From IMG/VR virus record IMGVR_UViG_3300034272_000638, positions 1 through 27,973 of that record: DNA of 27,973 bases; one strand, written 5' to 3'. Within the stretch, counting starts at the first letter, position 1, and the number at the start of each line of letters is the position of its first letter. This DNA is from a virus. Of the stretch, positions 15,200-24,265 are shown one piece after another. The notes below the pieces were generated by a model. That model did no database searches, was not told the origin of the DNA, and saw nothing but the letters and a program-made list of their open reading frames with translations. A program made the position numbers and the translations under genes.

Positions 15200-18100
15200 A
15201 TGGATGAACAGTTAAACCAAATGGGTACAGAAGCCCAACCTTACCGTACTGGTATTACTGTTGATAGTAATATGCTTGGTGGTACAGGTATTGACTTGCA
15301 AGGTGGTGGAGATGGTATTGGTAATACTTTAAATGGTATTGACCTCACTAACCTCCTACAACAAACTGGTGTTCAATCACAACCTCAAGTAACTAATGAA
15401 GGTCCTACTCCTTTAGATGATTTCTTAGATGGAGTAGGTACAGTTGTAGACCAATCTACTAACTTCAATCAAGGTGGTCTAGGTTCTGAATATAAACAGA
15501 ACATAGGTATGCCTAACTATCTATCACAAGCTGCTGAGATGTATGCTAAAGATAATGAACAGTTAGCTAAAGCATTTGGTTTGTATGGTGGAGTAACAGG
15601 TGGTATTACAGATACTGATGTAGCTGTAAAACTAGATAAGCTACCTACTGAAGTATACAACCAACTACAACGTAACTATGCTGATTTACTCAGGCAAGAT
15701 GCTGCTCAAAGACTTACTCCTAACTTTCAAGAGGAAGGTATTGGTCAACAGGTGTTGAAGGGTATTAATACTGCTTTAGAACCTGTAGCCGCTATTGGTA
15801 GAGGTATTGAGAATAGTACAGCTAAGCTTATTGGTTTAGGTGCAGATGTAGTAGGATTAGGTTCCCAAGCTATTGGTTCACTTATCCCTGGTAATGATGT
15901 ATTTGAAGACTTTGCTAAGTCCTCCTTTGATACGGCTAATGAGTTTAACAAATATGGTGGTAGTAAGTTTGTAGATATTAATAAATCTATTGTGGATGGT
16001 AGTCCTTATGATTGGATGAATCCTAACAACTTCTCCACCACCTTATTCAATGCTTTATCATTAGGTTCTGAATTAGGTTTTGATGCTTTGATTGCTATGG
16101 CTACTGGAGGTGGGACAGCTTCTGCTAACTTCTTCGGTAAGACTGCTATTAATACTATGGCTAAACAAGCTGCTAATACTTTAAAAGTAGGTAACATTGG
16201 TGTAGCTAAAGCATTGCGTAAAGCATTAGCTGATGCCACTATTAAAGATATTAAAACAGGTGGTGGGTTATTCCTACCTGGTATTGGACAACTCTCCTCC
16301 TCTCAAGCTGTAGCTATGTTACAAGCTGGTGGTAGAGGATTAGCTACTGCCCTTGCTATTACTCCTGCTGCTGTATTCGGTACAGTACAGTTAAGTAGAG
16401 GACCTATTCCTAACGTATTCAATGCCTTCCAAGAAGGTGGTAATGAAGAGTTAAGGAAGACTGACTTTATCTCTACTGCTAATAGAGTAGCTCAAGATAT
16501 ATTAGGTGAAGTAGTTGTAGCTGGTGGGTTAGGTGTAGCTGCTGGAGCTATTAAAGCTTTAGGCACTAAGATTGTAACTGAAAGTATTGACTTAGAAGCT
16601 ATTAAACAAGTACTACCTACACTGCCTGAGAGCAGTGCTGCATCTAAAGTTATTGAAACTATGGTGCAGTTGAGACACAATGCTGTTGCTCAAGAAGTAT
16701 ACAAAGTAGCTGATAAGTTTAATATCCATACAGAACTACCACAAGCTAACATTGGTAAAGCAGTTGCTAAGTGGGCTACTGAAGCAGTTAAACCTCCTTC
16801 TACTGGAACCTTTAATGTAGGTGGACAAGCTGGTTATCACCCTCAAGTTACTAAACTATTAGATGACTATGCTAATGTTCAGAAACAATTAGTAGAAAAC
16901 TTAAAGACTGTAAAGACTTCTCAAGAAGCTGAACAGATTATCAAACAAGCAGAAGTAGAACACGCTCAGATAGCTGAATTAGCTAAAGCAGTTACTTCTG
17001 AATCTAATGGTGAAATCAAGAGGATTGCTAAGACTAGAGTTCCTTCTAAAGAACTCTCTGAGAGTATTGATAATTTAGTTAGGACTAATAATGGTGGAGT
17101 TGCCCCTGTCTCTATAGAGAAGGCTAATGCTGCTGCTACTGTTAATATGTTAATTAAACAAGATACTCCCTCCACCAACATAGCTACACTTACTGAAGAG
17201 ATTAAAGCTTTGAAGGTAGGTAATAAGAAAACACCACCTAAGAATCCTAAACTATTAGCTCAATATGCTAAAGACTTAGAAACTAATAAATCTTTATTAA
17301 AACAGAAACAGTCAGAATTAAAAGAACAGAAGAATCTCCAACAAGCTAAATCAAGAAGTAATCTATTAACTCAGATTATGGATAAGCAGAAAGAGATTCA
17401 AGAGATTGTAGAGGGTACTCGATTACAAGTACAAGAAGGTACTGTGAAGAAGAACCTTGCTAAAGCTGAGAAGATTATAAATGCTCATAAAGCAGACCCA
17501 CAAGGCTTGTCATTATCTAAGAAATTAGAGGAGGCAGGTATTCCTTTGAAGCCTGCTAAGAAGGGGATGAATACTAAGAATAGATTATATCAACTTACTA
17601 CAGAAGATGTAGAACTATTCGATACCAACCATCCTGACTTATCTACTTTATCCATTAAGGATAAGAGACTGCTAGCTTCTGAAGAACTTAATGATTTAAC
17701 GCCTTTACAACTTAAAGAATTAAACAATGAGTTAAATCGTATTTATGATGATTCAGAGGAAGGTGGATTATTAGGGAGGAAGTTATCTAAACTTATTCCT
17801 GATGATAGTATCTTTAGACCTGAATACACATCTGATAGTGGTATCACTACACTCCTCCCTGAAGATATGTTATTGAGTCTGAATAAATTAGAATCTCAGT
17901 ATAATGAGTTAGCTGATATTGACTTACAATTAGCTCAAACTGTGGGTATTAGTAATGATGCTTTAAACCTACAACGTACTGTTATTGCTAATCAGATTGC
18001 AGATTCTGTATCTAAGAAGATGGGTGGGTTTGAACTAAACCCTAAGAAACTTGTAGAGAACTACAACAACTCATTAAGGGAATCAGTTCCTGAAGAGTAT

Positions 18101-21100
18101 CAATACCTTGTACCTACTCCTGAAGCTCAAAAGGCTATAGTAGTTAGTGGTAATAAACAGAGAATTGTTAATCGTATTCAACAAACTGATTACTATCAAT
18201 CTCTTCCTACTGCTGAGAAATCTGCTATTCAACTAAAGTTCAGAAGTAAAGGCAGTACACCTAATGATGCTCAAAAGTTCTTAGATGATATTTTATCAGG
18301 TAAAATAAAGGATACTCCCAATGGGGAAACAGCAACAGTCAAAGTTGAAAAGGTTGACTCAACCAAAGGTAGTCAAACCAAAACAGACACCAAAACCGAA
18401 ACCGAAGAAACCACCATTCAACCCAACACTCCCTCGGAAGTCGGAGATGGCTTAGATAGTGAATACTATACTAATGAAGATGTAGTAGGTGTTGTAAATA
18501 ACATCTCAGGTGGTGCTAATGTTAAGGCTAGTAGGTCTGATATAGATGCTGCTGTAATGAACATCGTCAATAATAGTAGGAAGAATGGATTAGATTATGA
18601 ATCTACTATCCACATCTTATCTCAATTCTTTGAAGATGTCAATAAGCAGATGAATACTCAAACTAACTTTGGTACTTATGAAACACCTAATGCTTTATCT
18701 CGTGGTACTATTAGTAGAACTGCTGACAGACTAGGTATTAACCCTAACTCCCTTATCCACTACATCAATCAAAATGTAGTAGAGGATGGATTACAGAAGG
18801 TTTATAAAGCTGAAGCTGTAGCTGCTATGGCTAACCACTTTGATAATATGTTGAAGGAAGCTTTAGATGTAGTAGGTAAAGCTGATGATGCTGAGTTCTT
18901 ACAACGTCCTTACAACACCTTCCCTATCTCAGGTAATGGGGGTAAGAAAGCTGAACCTGGATTATCTCCTACTGACAACTTACTAGATGTTATTAGTCGT
19001 ATTGAATTATTCACTAAAGTAGTCACTCCTGATTTACAGAAGATGGTAGAGGCTAGTGGATTGTATGCTTCTGATTTGAATGAATTAGTTAAACCATTAC
19101 AAGAAGCTAAGAAAGCTAATGCTTTATTCCAAGACTTTATTCCTGATATTGCTGAAATAGAAGGAAAGAAAGTATTGATGGAGAATCCATCCCCTGATGT
19201 TACTTCTACTAAATCTTCTGTATTAGCAGATATGTATAAAAAAGAAGAATACCAAACAGATGAATTAGTCCATAGTAAAGTATTAAATACCTTAGTTGAT
19301 GGTAAGAAGTTAGCTAACCAGCAAGATACATTTGCTGAAGTAAAGCACGTCTTAAAAGATTTCAATGCTGTTAGGGTTCAATACTCTAACCCTCTTAAAC
19401 TTCAATTAGGAATGGGTATAGGTAAAGCCCTCACCTCTTCTATTACTGCTGGTTATAATGCTGGTGTAGATGCTACTGTAGCTGCCACTATTGGTGCTAT
19501 GGTCCACTCCACTAATGTTGTAGCATTGCAGTTTGTAGGTGGCTTTATGGGAGTCCTCTATAACTTACAGAAGTTTGGGGGTGGTATTATCAATACTGCT
19601 GCTGCTAGAGGGATGTATGCTTTCACTAATAAGAACATATACAAAGAAGCTGGATTTACACAAGCTGCTGCTGTTTATGAATCACTGGCAGAATTACAAG
19701 CTGGTATGAGTGCATTCAAAACTATTGGTAATACATTTGCTGCTGCTGTCAGAGCTGTACCTCAAGGCGGTCACCCTATGACTGCTAGACACTCAGGAAA
19801 CTTAGAAGCTATATTCAAAGCTTCTTCTAAACAGTTTAAAGAGGGTAGTTTAGGTTATAGTTCATTGAATACCTTTGGTAAGTGGTTGGGTGTAGGGCAG
19901 AAAGCTTATGCTACTCCTATCTCCTTCTTAGATAGTTTAATGACTATCCACACTGCTAAAGTTAAATCTAGGGCTGCTGTATTACGAAATGTAATGATTT
20001 CTCAAGAGTATAAAGAACTTAACTTAACTCCTGGTACTAAAGAGTGGAGTCAGTATGTTAATGGTAAAGTAGATGAGGTTATGCCTAAAGACTACTTTGT
20101 ATGGAATAAGGATACTAATGCTTCCACCCATGCTGTTACCTATACTGAGCCATTACCTAAAGTACTTCGTGCAAATGAAAATGCTTGGGAAGTAATTAAA
20201 AGAGAAGGTGTAGCTAGAACATTCTTTGGGCTTACTGATGAGATAGCTCAAGTTGGTGCTGCTATTGCCCCACCTCTTAGACCTTACTTCACTTTATTCT
20301 CTACTGTTGCAGGTAACGTATTAAACCAATCACTTGGTGTAGTAGGTTCTCGTGATGGTATGGTATTAGGTAAAACTCTTAGTGGTGATGGTACACTCAA
20401 CTTTAGTAGTTGGGCTGAGAATTACTACAGTAAACTTGCGGATAAAGATACCTATGAAGCTATGGCATTTAGTGCTGGTAATGTAGCTTTAGGTTTAACA
20501 GCTCTCGGTGGTGCTTGGTTATTTGCTGAGCAACATAAGGATTGGTTAACTAAGAAGGGGAACTTCCTCCTTAATGAAGAAGATGACTTCCCTGGTATTA
20601 GACTCCTCCAACAATCTTTAGGATATGAATATAACCCTCTTACTGGTGGTTATGATACCGCTACTAAAGTTAGAGTTGGTGATTCCTTGACTGTAAACCT
20701 ATCTCAAATACCACTACCCTTCCTACTCCCTGCTATTAACTTCTATAGAGATATTACGTTAGTTAATGAAGGGTATAGTGAGCAGTTGAACAGTAATGTC
20801 GATACAAGTGGTAATGTGCTTGCTGCATTAGATGCTGAAAAAGAAGCTGGTTATGGTTTAGCTATGCAAAACTTCTTTAGAAGTGTTCTACCATTAGATT
20901 CTGCTAAAGACTTGAAAGAGACTGGGAAGAATCTCCTTACTGATACTATGAAACTACATATTCAGTTGAATGATTTATATAATGTATTCAGTGGTAATAG
21001 AGGAAATGAAGACCTATATGACCCTATTACTAATGTGGCTTTAGGTATGGCTGACCCTTTAACTCAAGAACTCCTCCTCCATGGATTGGCTTCTAAAGTG

Positions 21101-21922
21101 TTCCCACAACTACAGGAAATATCTGTTACTTCGTTAAAGTTAGATACTCACAGTGCTAAAGATTTAAAAATCTATGAAGCTGCTAGTATCTTAAAGACTG
21201 GTACTTCAATGGATACACTGATTCACTACCCTGGTGTATACTCTGTAACAGGAGACCCTAGAGTAGCGACTCGTTCTGCTTTTGTAGAACAGAAACCTGG
21301 TGCATCGGCTGATGTTGGTATCCAAGAATTAGATAGATTAAATAAGAGGTATCCTCTTTCTAAACTAGCTGATAACTTAGTATTCAACCTACACCCTATG
21401 GGTGGTGGTTCAGTACAACCATCTCATACAGTATGGGGTGGGGTTAAGGGTATCAATGGTAGTCACATTGTAGCTGCTACTTTAAGGAACTATAGACTAG
21501 GTAATAACTCTGACCCTCGGTCAGCTTTATACCCTTACAATGGAAAGACTCTCCCACAAGCTTTGAGAATCCTGATAAACTCTGAAGCTTATAGGAATGC
21601 TCCTGATGCTTACCTAGATGATAAAAAAGTCTTAGGTAATCCTGATGAGAGTAGGGAAAGAGAATCTAAAGTAACAATGGTTAAGACTCTGTTTAATGTT
21701 TACCATGAACGGATTAATGACTTGTTATCCTCTGACCCCTCCCTATTTGTAATAGAATCTTCCAATAGTAAAGGTACTAGCTTAATCCCTATTACTGAAG
21801 TAGAACAAGACCCTGGTGTTGATAATAGACCTAAAGGTTTAAGAACAGTACAACCTGTACCTCAACAACAAATAGATGATTTTACTAATAAGTTAATTAA
21901 TAACACTAAAAGTGTTTTATAA
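15200..21922 (+). CDS. internal virion protein D, T7 gp16-like, very large
   Basis: Largest ejection protein, expected to span the periplasm and inner membrane and to help pull the genome in. 2240 residues against 1318 for T7 gp16. I see no lytic transglycosylase motif at the N-terminus. Visible parts: a Gly/Asn/Gln-rich start; hydrophobic, Ala/Gly-rich stretches at about 277-453, 1410-1475 and 1755-1785 that could insert in a membrane; a Lys/Gln/Glu coiled-coil-like region at about 550-770; and a Thr/Glu/Lys low-complexity linker at about 1037-1080 with different codon choice, dividing the protein in two. AAGGAG precedes the ATG. The last codons form a small hairpin (AACACT/AGTGTT). Position after gp14- and gp15-like genes is decisive. 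Confidence 0.85.
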   Translation: MDEQLNQMGTEAQPYRTGITVDSNMLGGTGIDLQGGGDGIGNTLNGIDLTNLLQQTGVQSQPQVTNEGPTPLDDFLDGVGTVVDQSTNFNQGGLGSEYKQNIGMPNYLSQAAEMYAKDNEQLAKAFGLYGGVTGGITDTDVAVKLDKLPTEVYNQLQRNYADLLRQDAAQRLTPNFQEEGIGQQVLKGINTALEPVAAIGRGIENSTAKLIGLGADVVGLGSQAIGSLIPGNDVFEDFAKSSFDTANEFNKYGGSKFVDINKSIVDGSPYDWMNPNNFSTTLFNALSLGSELGFDALIAMATGGGTASANFFGKTAINTMAKQAANTLKVGNIGVAKALRKALADATIKDIKTGGGLFLPGIGQLSSSQAVAMLQAGGRGLATALAITPAAVFGTVQLSRGPIPNVFNAFQEGGNEELRKTDFISTANRVAQDILGEVVVAGGLGVAAGAIKALGTKIVTESIDLEAIKQVLPTLPESSAASKVIETMVQLRHNAVAQEVYKVADKFNIHTELPQANIGKAVAKWATEAVKPPSTGTFNVGGQAGYHPQVTKLLDDYANVQKQLVENLKTVKTSQEAEQIIKQAEVEHAQIAELAKAVTSESNGEIKRIAKTRVPSKELSESIDNLVRTNNGGVAPVSIEKANAAATVNMLIKQDTPSTNIATLTEEIKALKVGNKKTPPKNPKLLAQYAKDLETNKSLLKQKQSELKEQKNLQQAKSRSNLLTQIMDKQKEIQEIVEGTRLQVQEGTVKKNLAKAEKIINAHKADPQGLSLSKKLEEAGIPLKPAKKGMNTKNRLYQLTTEDVELFDTNHPDLSTLSIKDKRLLASEELNDLTPLQLKELNNELNRIYDDSEEGGLLGRKLSKLIPDDSIFRPEYTSDSGITTLLPEDMLLSLNKLESQYNELADIDLQLAQTVGISNDALNLQRTVIANQIADSVSKKMGGFELNPKKLVENYNNSLRESVPEEYQYLVPTPEAQKAIVVSGNKQRIVNRIQQTDYYQSLPTAEKSAIQLKFRSKGSTPNDAQKFLDDILSGKIKDTPNGETATVKVEKVDSTKGSQTKTDTKTETEETTIQPNTPSEVGDGLDSEYYTNEDVVGVVNNISGGANVKASRSDIDAAVMNIVNNSRKNGLDYESTIHILSQFFEDVNKQMNTQTNFGTYETPNALSRGTISRTADRLGINPNSLIHYINQNVVEDGLQKVYKAEAVAAMANHFDNMLKEALDVVGKADDAEFLQRPYNTFPISGNGGKKAEPGLSPTDNLLDVISRIELFTKVVTPDLQKMVEASGLYASDLNELVKPLQEAKKANALFQDFIPDIAEIEGKKVLMENPSPDVTSTKSSVLADMYKKEEYQTDELVHSKVLNTLVDGKKLANQQDTFAEVKHVLKDFNAVRVQYSNPLKLQLGMGIGKALTSSITAGYNAGVDATVAATIGAMVHSTNVVALQFVGGFMGVLYNLQKFGGGIINTAAARGMYAFTNKNIYKEAGFTQAAAVYESLAELQAGMSAFKTIGNTFAAAVRAVPQGGHPMTARHSGNLEAIFKASSKQFKEGSLGYSSLNTFGKWLGVGQKAYATPISFLDSLMTIHTAKVKSRAAVLRNVMISQEYKELNLTPGTKEWSQYVNGKVDEVMPKDYFVWNKDTNASTHAVTYTEPLPKVLRANENAWEVIKREGVARTFFGLTDEIAQVGAAIAPPLRPYFTLFSTVAGNVLNQSLGVVGSRDGMVLGKTLSGDGTLNFSSWAENYYSKLADKDTYEAMAFSAGNVALGLTALGGAWLFAEQHKDWLTKKGNFLLNEEDDFPGIRLLQQSLGYEYNPLTGGYDTATKVRVGDSLTVNLSQIPLPFLLPAINFYRDITLVNEGYSEQLNSNVDTSGNVLAALDAEKEAGYGLAMQNFFRSVLPLDSAKDLKETGKNLLTDTMKLHIQLNDLYNVFSGNRGNEDLYDPITNVALGMADPLTQELLLHGLASKVFPQLQEISVTSLKLDTHSAKDLKIYEAASILKTGTSMDTLIHYPGVYSVTGDPRVATRSAFVEQKPGASADVGIQELDRLNKRYPLSKLADNLVFNLHPMGGGSVQPSHTVWGGVKGINGSHIVAATLRNYRLGNNSDPRSALYPYNGKTLPQALRILINSEAYRNAPDAYLDDKKVLGNPDESRERESKVTMVKTLFNVYHERINDLLSSDPSLFVIESSNSKGTSLIPITEVEQDPGVDNRPKGLRTVQPVPQQQIDDFTNKLINNTKSVL
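21902..21920 (+). promoter_or_regulatory. small hairpin over the end of the gp16-like gene
   Basis: AACACT (21902-21907) pairs with AGTGTT (21911-21916) around AAA, followed by TTAT including the stop region. Six base pairs with a short T-run make a weak terminator at most. Confidence 0.3.
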
Positions 21923-21940
21923 GTAGTTATTGAATCTTCT

Positions 21941-21978
21941 CTCCCCTACATAGATACTTATCTATACGCTCAGGGGAG
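21941..21978 (+). terminator. two-tier hairpin after the gp16-like gene, terminator-like
   Basis: CTCCCCT (21941-21947) pairs with AGGGGAG (21972-21978). Inside, ATAGATA (21950-21956) faces TATCTAT (21959-21965). It begins 18 nt after the stop codon of the 6.7-kb gene. The GC-rich base would stop a polymerase or protect a 3' end, but no T-run follows, so true intrinsic termination is unproven. Confidence 0.4.
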
Positions 21979-22009
21979 CATAGATTTAATACTCAGTCGA
22001 TACTCTATC

Positions 22010-22121
22010 AGAATCGCCTGGATACACGCTAAAACTATACCTGTATGAGGCGTAAATACATTTTAGGTACTAAGTGTCCAAAACTATATTTTGGAAGCTC
22101 CTAGTGTATGTGTATCATAAC
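22010..22121 (+). repeat. dispersed intergenic element, copy 2
   Basis: Plus-strand copy. From 22061 it aligns without gaps to the reverse complement of copy 3 over 65 nt, with 49 identities by hand count; shared blocks include TTTAGG, ACTAAGTGTCCAAA, AGTGTAT and TATCATAAC. Two hairpins lie inside: CGCCT/AGGCG with ATACA/TGTAT nested (22015-22052), and TCCAAAA/TTTTGGA (22077-22083 with 22089-22095). The second is matched in copy 1 by CCAAAT/ATTTGG, so pairing is kept while bases differ. Confidence 0.65.
22091..22118 (+). promoter_or_regulatory. weak candidate sigma-70 promoter for the tail fibre
   Basis: TTGGAA (22091-22096) and TATCAT (22113-22118) are separated by 16 nt, with 4/6 and 5/6 matches to -35 and -10 consensus. 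It would start transcription just before the hairpin leader. AT-rich DNA gives such matches by chance, so confidence is low. Confidence 0.25.
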
Positions 22122-22134
22122 AATTATTCTTGAG

Positions 22135-22198
22135 ATAGCTAACTCGCTCACTTCACTTGTGAAGTTAGCTGTATTGCTCCACAAAGTGAGCGGAAGGA
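22135..22198 (+). promoter_or_regulatory. tail fibre leader with mutually exclusive hairpins
   Basis: Three inverted repeats overlap. (i) AGCTAAC (22137-22143) with GTTAGCT (22164-22170), extendable by two pairs. (ii) ACTTCAC (22150-22156) with GTGAAGT (22159-22165). (iii) CGCTCACTT (22145-22153) with AAGTGAGCG (22184-22192). Pairing iii shares bases with ii and ends at the first G of the GGAAGGA ribosome-binding site (22192-22198). A switch between forms could control fibre translation. Confidence 0.55.
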
Positions 22199-22203
22199 AC
22201 ATT

Positions 22204-23526
22204 ATGACATATAATCCTATCACATATACCGCCAGTGGTGGTCAGACAGTATTCAATATCCCCTTCACCAGGATTAGTGATACTTACATTAAGGTAGCTA
22301 CTAAATTAGTTGGAGCTACCAACTATATTACTCAAAGTGTTAGCACTAACTATACTATCGTAGGGAATACAGTAGTATTTAATATAGGTTTAGATTCAGG
22401 TGTAAAGGTACGGATATGGAGAAGTACCAATAGAGCATCATTAGTAGATTTCAATGGGGTTAATAATCTTACCTCCTCTAACTTAGGTTTAACCACCACT
22501 CAGCAATCAAATATAGCAGAAGAGGTGGAGTCAGACTTAGATGATTTGAATGCAATAGTGGATGGTATTGTTACTTCTGTTGTTGGGTTTGACCCTGATA
22601 ATGTATCTAATACTTATTTAGAATTACAGGGGGATGTAGCTGCCTATGCGGCTGATGTAGCTGCCGCTGTGGCTGATTTAGAAGATGCTGTGGCTGATTT
22701 AGAAGATGCTACCACATCCTTTGCCGCACAGACTACCCAAGTAGCTACTAATACTACCAACATAACTAATCTCATCAACCAAGGTACTTTACCTAATGGG
22801 TATGTAACTACTCCTGTACCTACCTACACCTCTGCTAGAGTTGTAAACTTTAATGGGATAGCGGCTGCTAGGACTACAGACAATGTAAGTAACATTGTAT
22901 TAGCATCTTCTAGTCGGAACTTAGACTTAAACACTACTGGTGCTAATGGTTTAAATACTGGTACTGTAGCTAACAACACTTGGTATTATGTTTACTTATA
23001 CCAAAATGGTTATGTTGCTTCTACCACTAATAATGCTACTACTTTAACTATTGCTTCTGTATCCCAAAAAGTTGTGCAGTTGCCGTTGACTTTGAGAACT
23101 GACGGCTCGGCAAACATTCTGCCGTTTGTGCTTGAACAATGGAATGGTAAAACTTCTTCAATCCGATATAGAGATACAGAAGAAACAAGTGCGTATCAAA
23201 TACTTTCAGGTGGTACGGCTTCTAGTTTTACAGCCGTTAGTTGCAGTTCCTTTGTCCCCCCAAATAGCCGTGTAGCGTTTATAAATGTAATGGCTTCGGG
23301 TGGAGGTGGCGGTGCAGCAGGGACTGTATGGACGAGGGAAACTGGAACAAACATAACAATAGGGAAGGTCGTGGCTAGACAAAGCCTAGATTCGGTTAGT
23401 GGCTATTGGAGGTCGGACCAAATCTACCCAAACACACAAACTTTAAATAGTTCCCAACAATTTGACTATAGACGTAATGATGGGAACGCAAGTATGCATG
23501 TACTAGGCTACACAATCAACTTATAA
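22204..23526 (+). CDS. tail fibre protein, T7 gp17-like N-terminus, mosaic C-terminus
   Basis: Trimeric fibre that anchors to the tail and binds the host receptor. The start at 22204 has GGAAGGA upstream. 440 residues (T7 gp17 is 553). Residues 1-130 match the T7 fibre anchor pattern: YTASGGQTVFNIPF, a VRIWRSTNRASLVDFNG strand pair and TTTQQSNIAEEVESD. A coiled-coil stem follows, with two identical AVADLED heptads (exact 21-nt tandem repeat). The last 150 or so residues, ending in a Gly-rich MASGGGGGAAG and a beta-rich tip, come from about 23065 on with clearly different codons (CCG, GCG, CTG, GTG, TTG), suggesting acquisition by recombination. Two small proteins follow closely. Confidence 0.88.
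   Translation: MTYNPITYTASGGQTVFNIPFTRISDTYIKVATKLVGATNYITQSVSTNYTIVGNTVVFNIGLDSGVKVRIWRSTNRASLVDFNGVNNLTSSNLGLTTTQQSNIAEEVESDLDDLNAIVDGIVTSVVGFDPDNVSNTYLELQGDVAAYAADVAAAVADLEDAVADLEDATTSFAAQTTQVATNTTNITNLINQGTLPNGYVTTPVPTYTSARVVNFNGIAAARTTDNVSNIVLASSSRNLDLNTTGANGLNTGTVANNTWYYVYLYQNGYVASTTNNATTLTIASVSQKVVQLPLTLRTDGSANILPFVLEQWNGKTSSIRYRDTEETSAYQILSGGTASSFTAVSCSSFVPPNSRVAFINVMASGGGGGAAGTVWTRETGTNITIGKVVARQSLDSVSGYWRSDQIYPNTQTLNSSQQFDYRRNDGNASMHVLGYTINL
22666..22707 (+). repeat. 21-bp exact tandem duplication in the tail fibre stem
   Basis: GCTGTGGCTGATTTAGAAGA plus T occurs twice in direct succession (22666-22686, 22687-22707), encoding AVADLED twice. Seven residues is one coiled-coil heptad, so the repeat changes stem length without breaking the register. 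Identical bases point to a recent duplication. Confidence 0.9.
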
Positions 23527-23537
23527 GGATTTTACAT

Positions 23538-23906
23538 ATGCCATTTTACGCATTTACTAATTTAACTAATAATACTTACACCTCCTTCAGGATGGTGGAA
23601 GCAGACTGGGAGTTGGGAGTTGATGAAACATTAGTGGAAGCTAACTCCTTAGAAGGTTACTCTGAAGCTATTCCACCTCCTCCTCCTCTATCAATAGATA
23701 GTAAAAGACTCATCTTAATGGAGCAATTTAAAGGCTTACCTGAATTAACTAGGAGAGTTTTTAAACAAACAGCTTTAGATGTAGAGGGATTTCTACGCTT
23801 AGAGGATATTAATAATGCTATCTTCTTCTTAGAACAAGCTCAGTTGGAACCTAATGCTGATACAGTTTTAATACAAAATATGATTAACTTCTTAGGAGAA
23901 GACTAA
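23538..23906 (+). CDS. small protein after the tail fibre, possible fibre chaperone
   Basis: 122 residues. An N-terminal part with aromatic residues (YAFTNLTNNTYTSFRMVEADWELG) leads through an IPPPPPL proline linker to a helical C-terminal domain (SKRLILMEQFKGLPELTRRVFKQTALDVEGFLRLEDINNAIFFLEQAQL). Short two-part proteins with a proline linker just after a fibre gene are often fibre assembly chaperones, and that is the best guess. A small terminase subunit is the alternative, since none is recognised elsewhere in the window, but no DNA-binding motif is evident. AAGGA precedes the ATG; the stop overlaps the next start (TAATG). Confidence 0.7.
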   Translation: MPFYAFTNLTNNTYTSFRMVEADWELGVDETLVEANSLEGYSEAIPPPPPLSIDSKRLILMEQFKGLPELTRRVFKQTALDVEGFLRLEDINNAIFFLEQAQLEPNADTVLIQNMINFLGED

Positions 23907-24265
23907 TGACTACAACCAATGTAAATAATATCAGGAGTGGTGTTAATAGAACATCTTCTTGGAACAACTCTGCTGCCTCTACTTCTGTAGTGTTACTGCC
24001 CCAAACAGGTGGGAGGATTCCTACTGATTTATACTACCAAGTAACTGGATTTAGCTGTGTACCGACTAATGATGCTACCCTTACCCTTATCTCAGGTAAC
24101 TCTACTAATGCTTCCACTGATAAAGTGTTGTGGGAGACTACTGTAAAAGCTAATACGAGAATTGACTTTGTAGATGAGTTCATTACTACAGCTATTGGTG
24201 ATGCTTTAAAGATTACCACTACTGCTGTTATTGGTAAGTTTACATTAGTGGTAGAGCATAAGTAA
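23906..24265 (+). CDS. small beta-rich protein, probable virion component, family unknown
   Basis: 119 residues, Thr/Ser/Asn-rich with alternating hydrophobic residues, no helix-rich stretch, no membrane segment. It looks like a single beta sandwich (VVLLPQTGG, YYQVTGFSC, ATLTLISGN, VLWETTVKANTRIDFVDEF, GKFTLVVEHK). Start overlaps the previous stop by one base. Its place in the fibre cassette suggests an accessory adhesion or decoration role; nothing identifies it further. Confidence 0.65.
   Translation: MTTTNVNNIRSGVNRTSSWNNSAASTSVVLLPQTGGRIPTDLYYQVTGFSCVPTNDATLTLISGNSTNASTDKVLWETTVKANTRIDFVDEFITTAIGDALKITTTAVIGKFTLVVEHK

Larger units (their letters stand above)
21923..22203 (+). other. structured non-coding gap before the tail fibre
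   Basis: 281 nt without a gene. From left to right: a two-tier hairpin (21941-21978), repeat element copy 2 (22010-22121) with its own hairpins, and a leader with three overlapping inverted repeats (22135-22193) ending at the tail fibre ribosome-binding site. An in-frame upward extension of the fibre gene from 22108 would translate through these structures and has no ribosome-binding site. Confidence 0.7.

Noticed and set aside
18910-19365. 151-codon minus-strand frame inside the gp16-like gene
   Set aside because: Antisense shadow of a long gene with coding-like + strand; Ser/Leu-rich product, no ribosome-binding site, and no other minus-strand gene in the window.
22108-22203. 32-codon upstream extension of the tail fibre
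   Set aside because: It would translate through the leader hairpins and part of repeat copy 2; the ATG at 22204 has GGAAGGA upstream and begins the conserved fibre anchor sequence.
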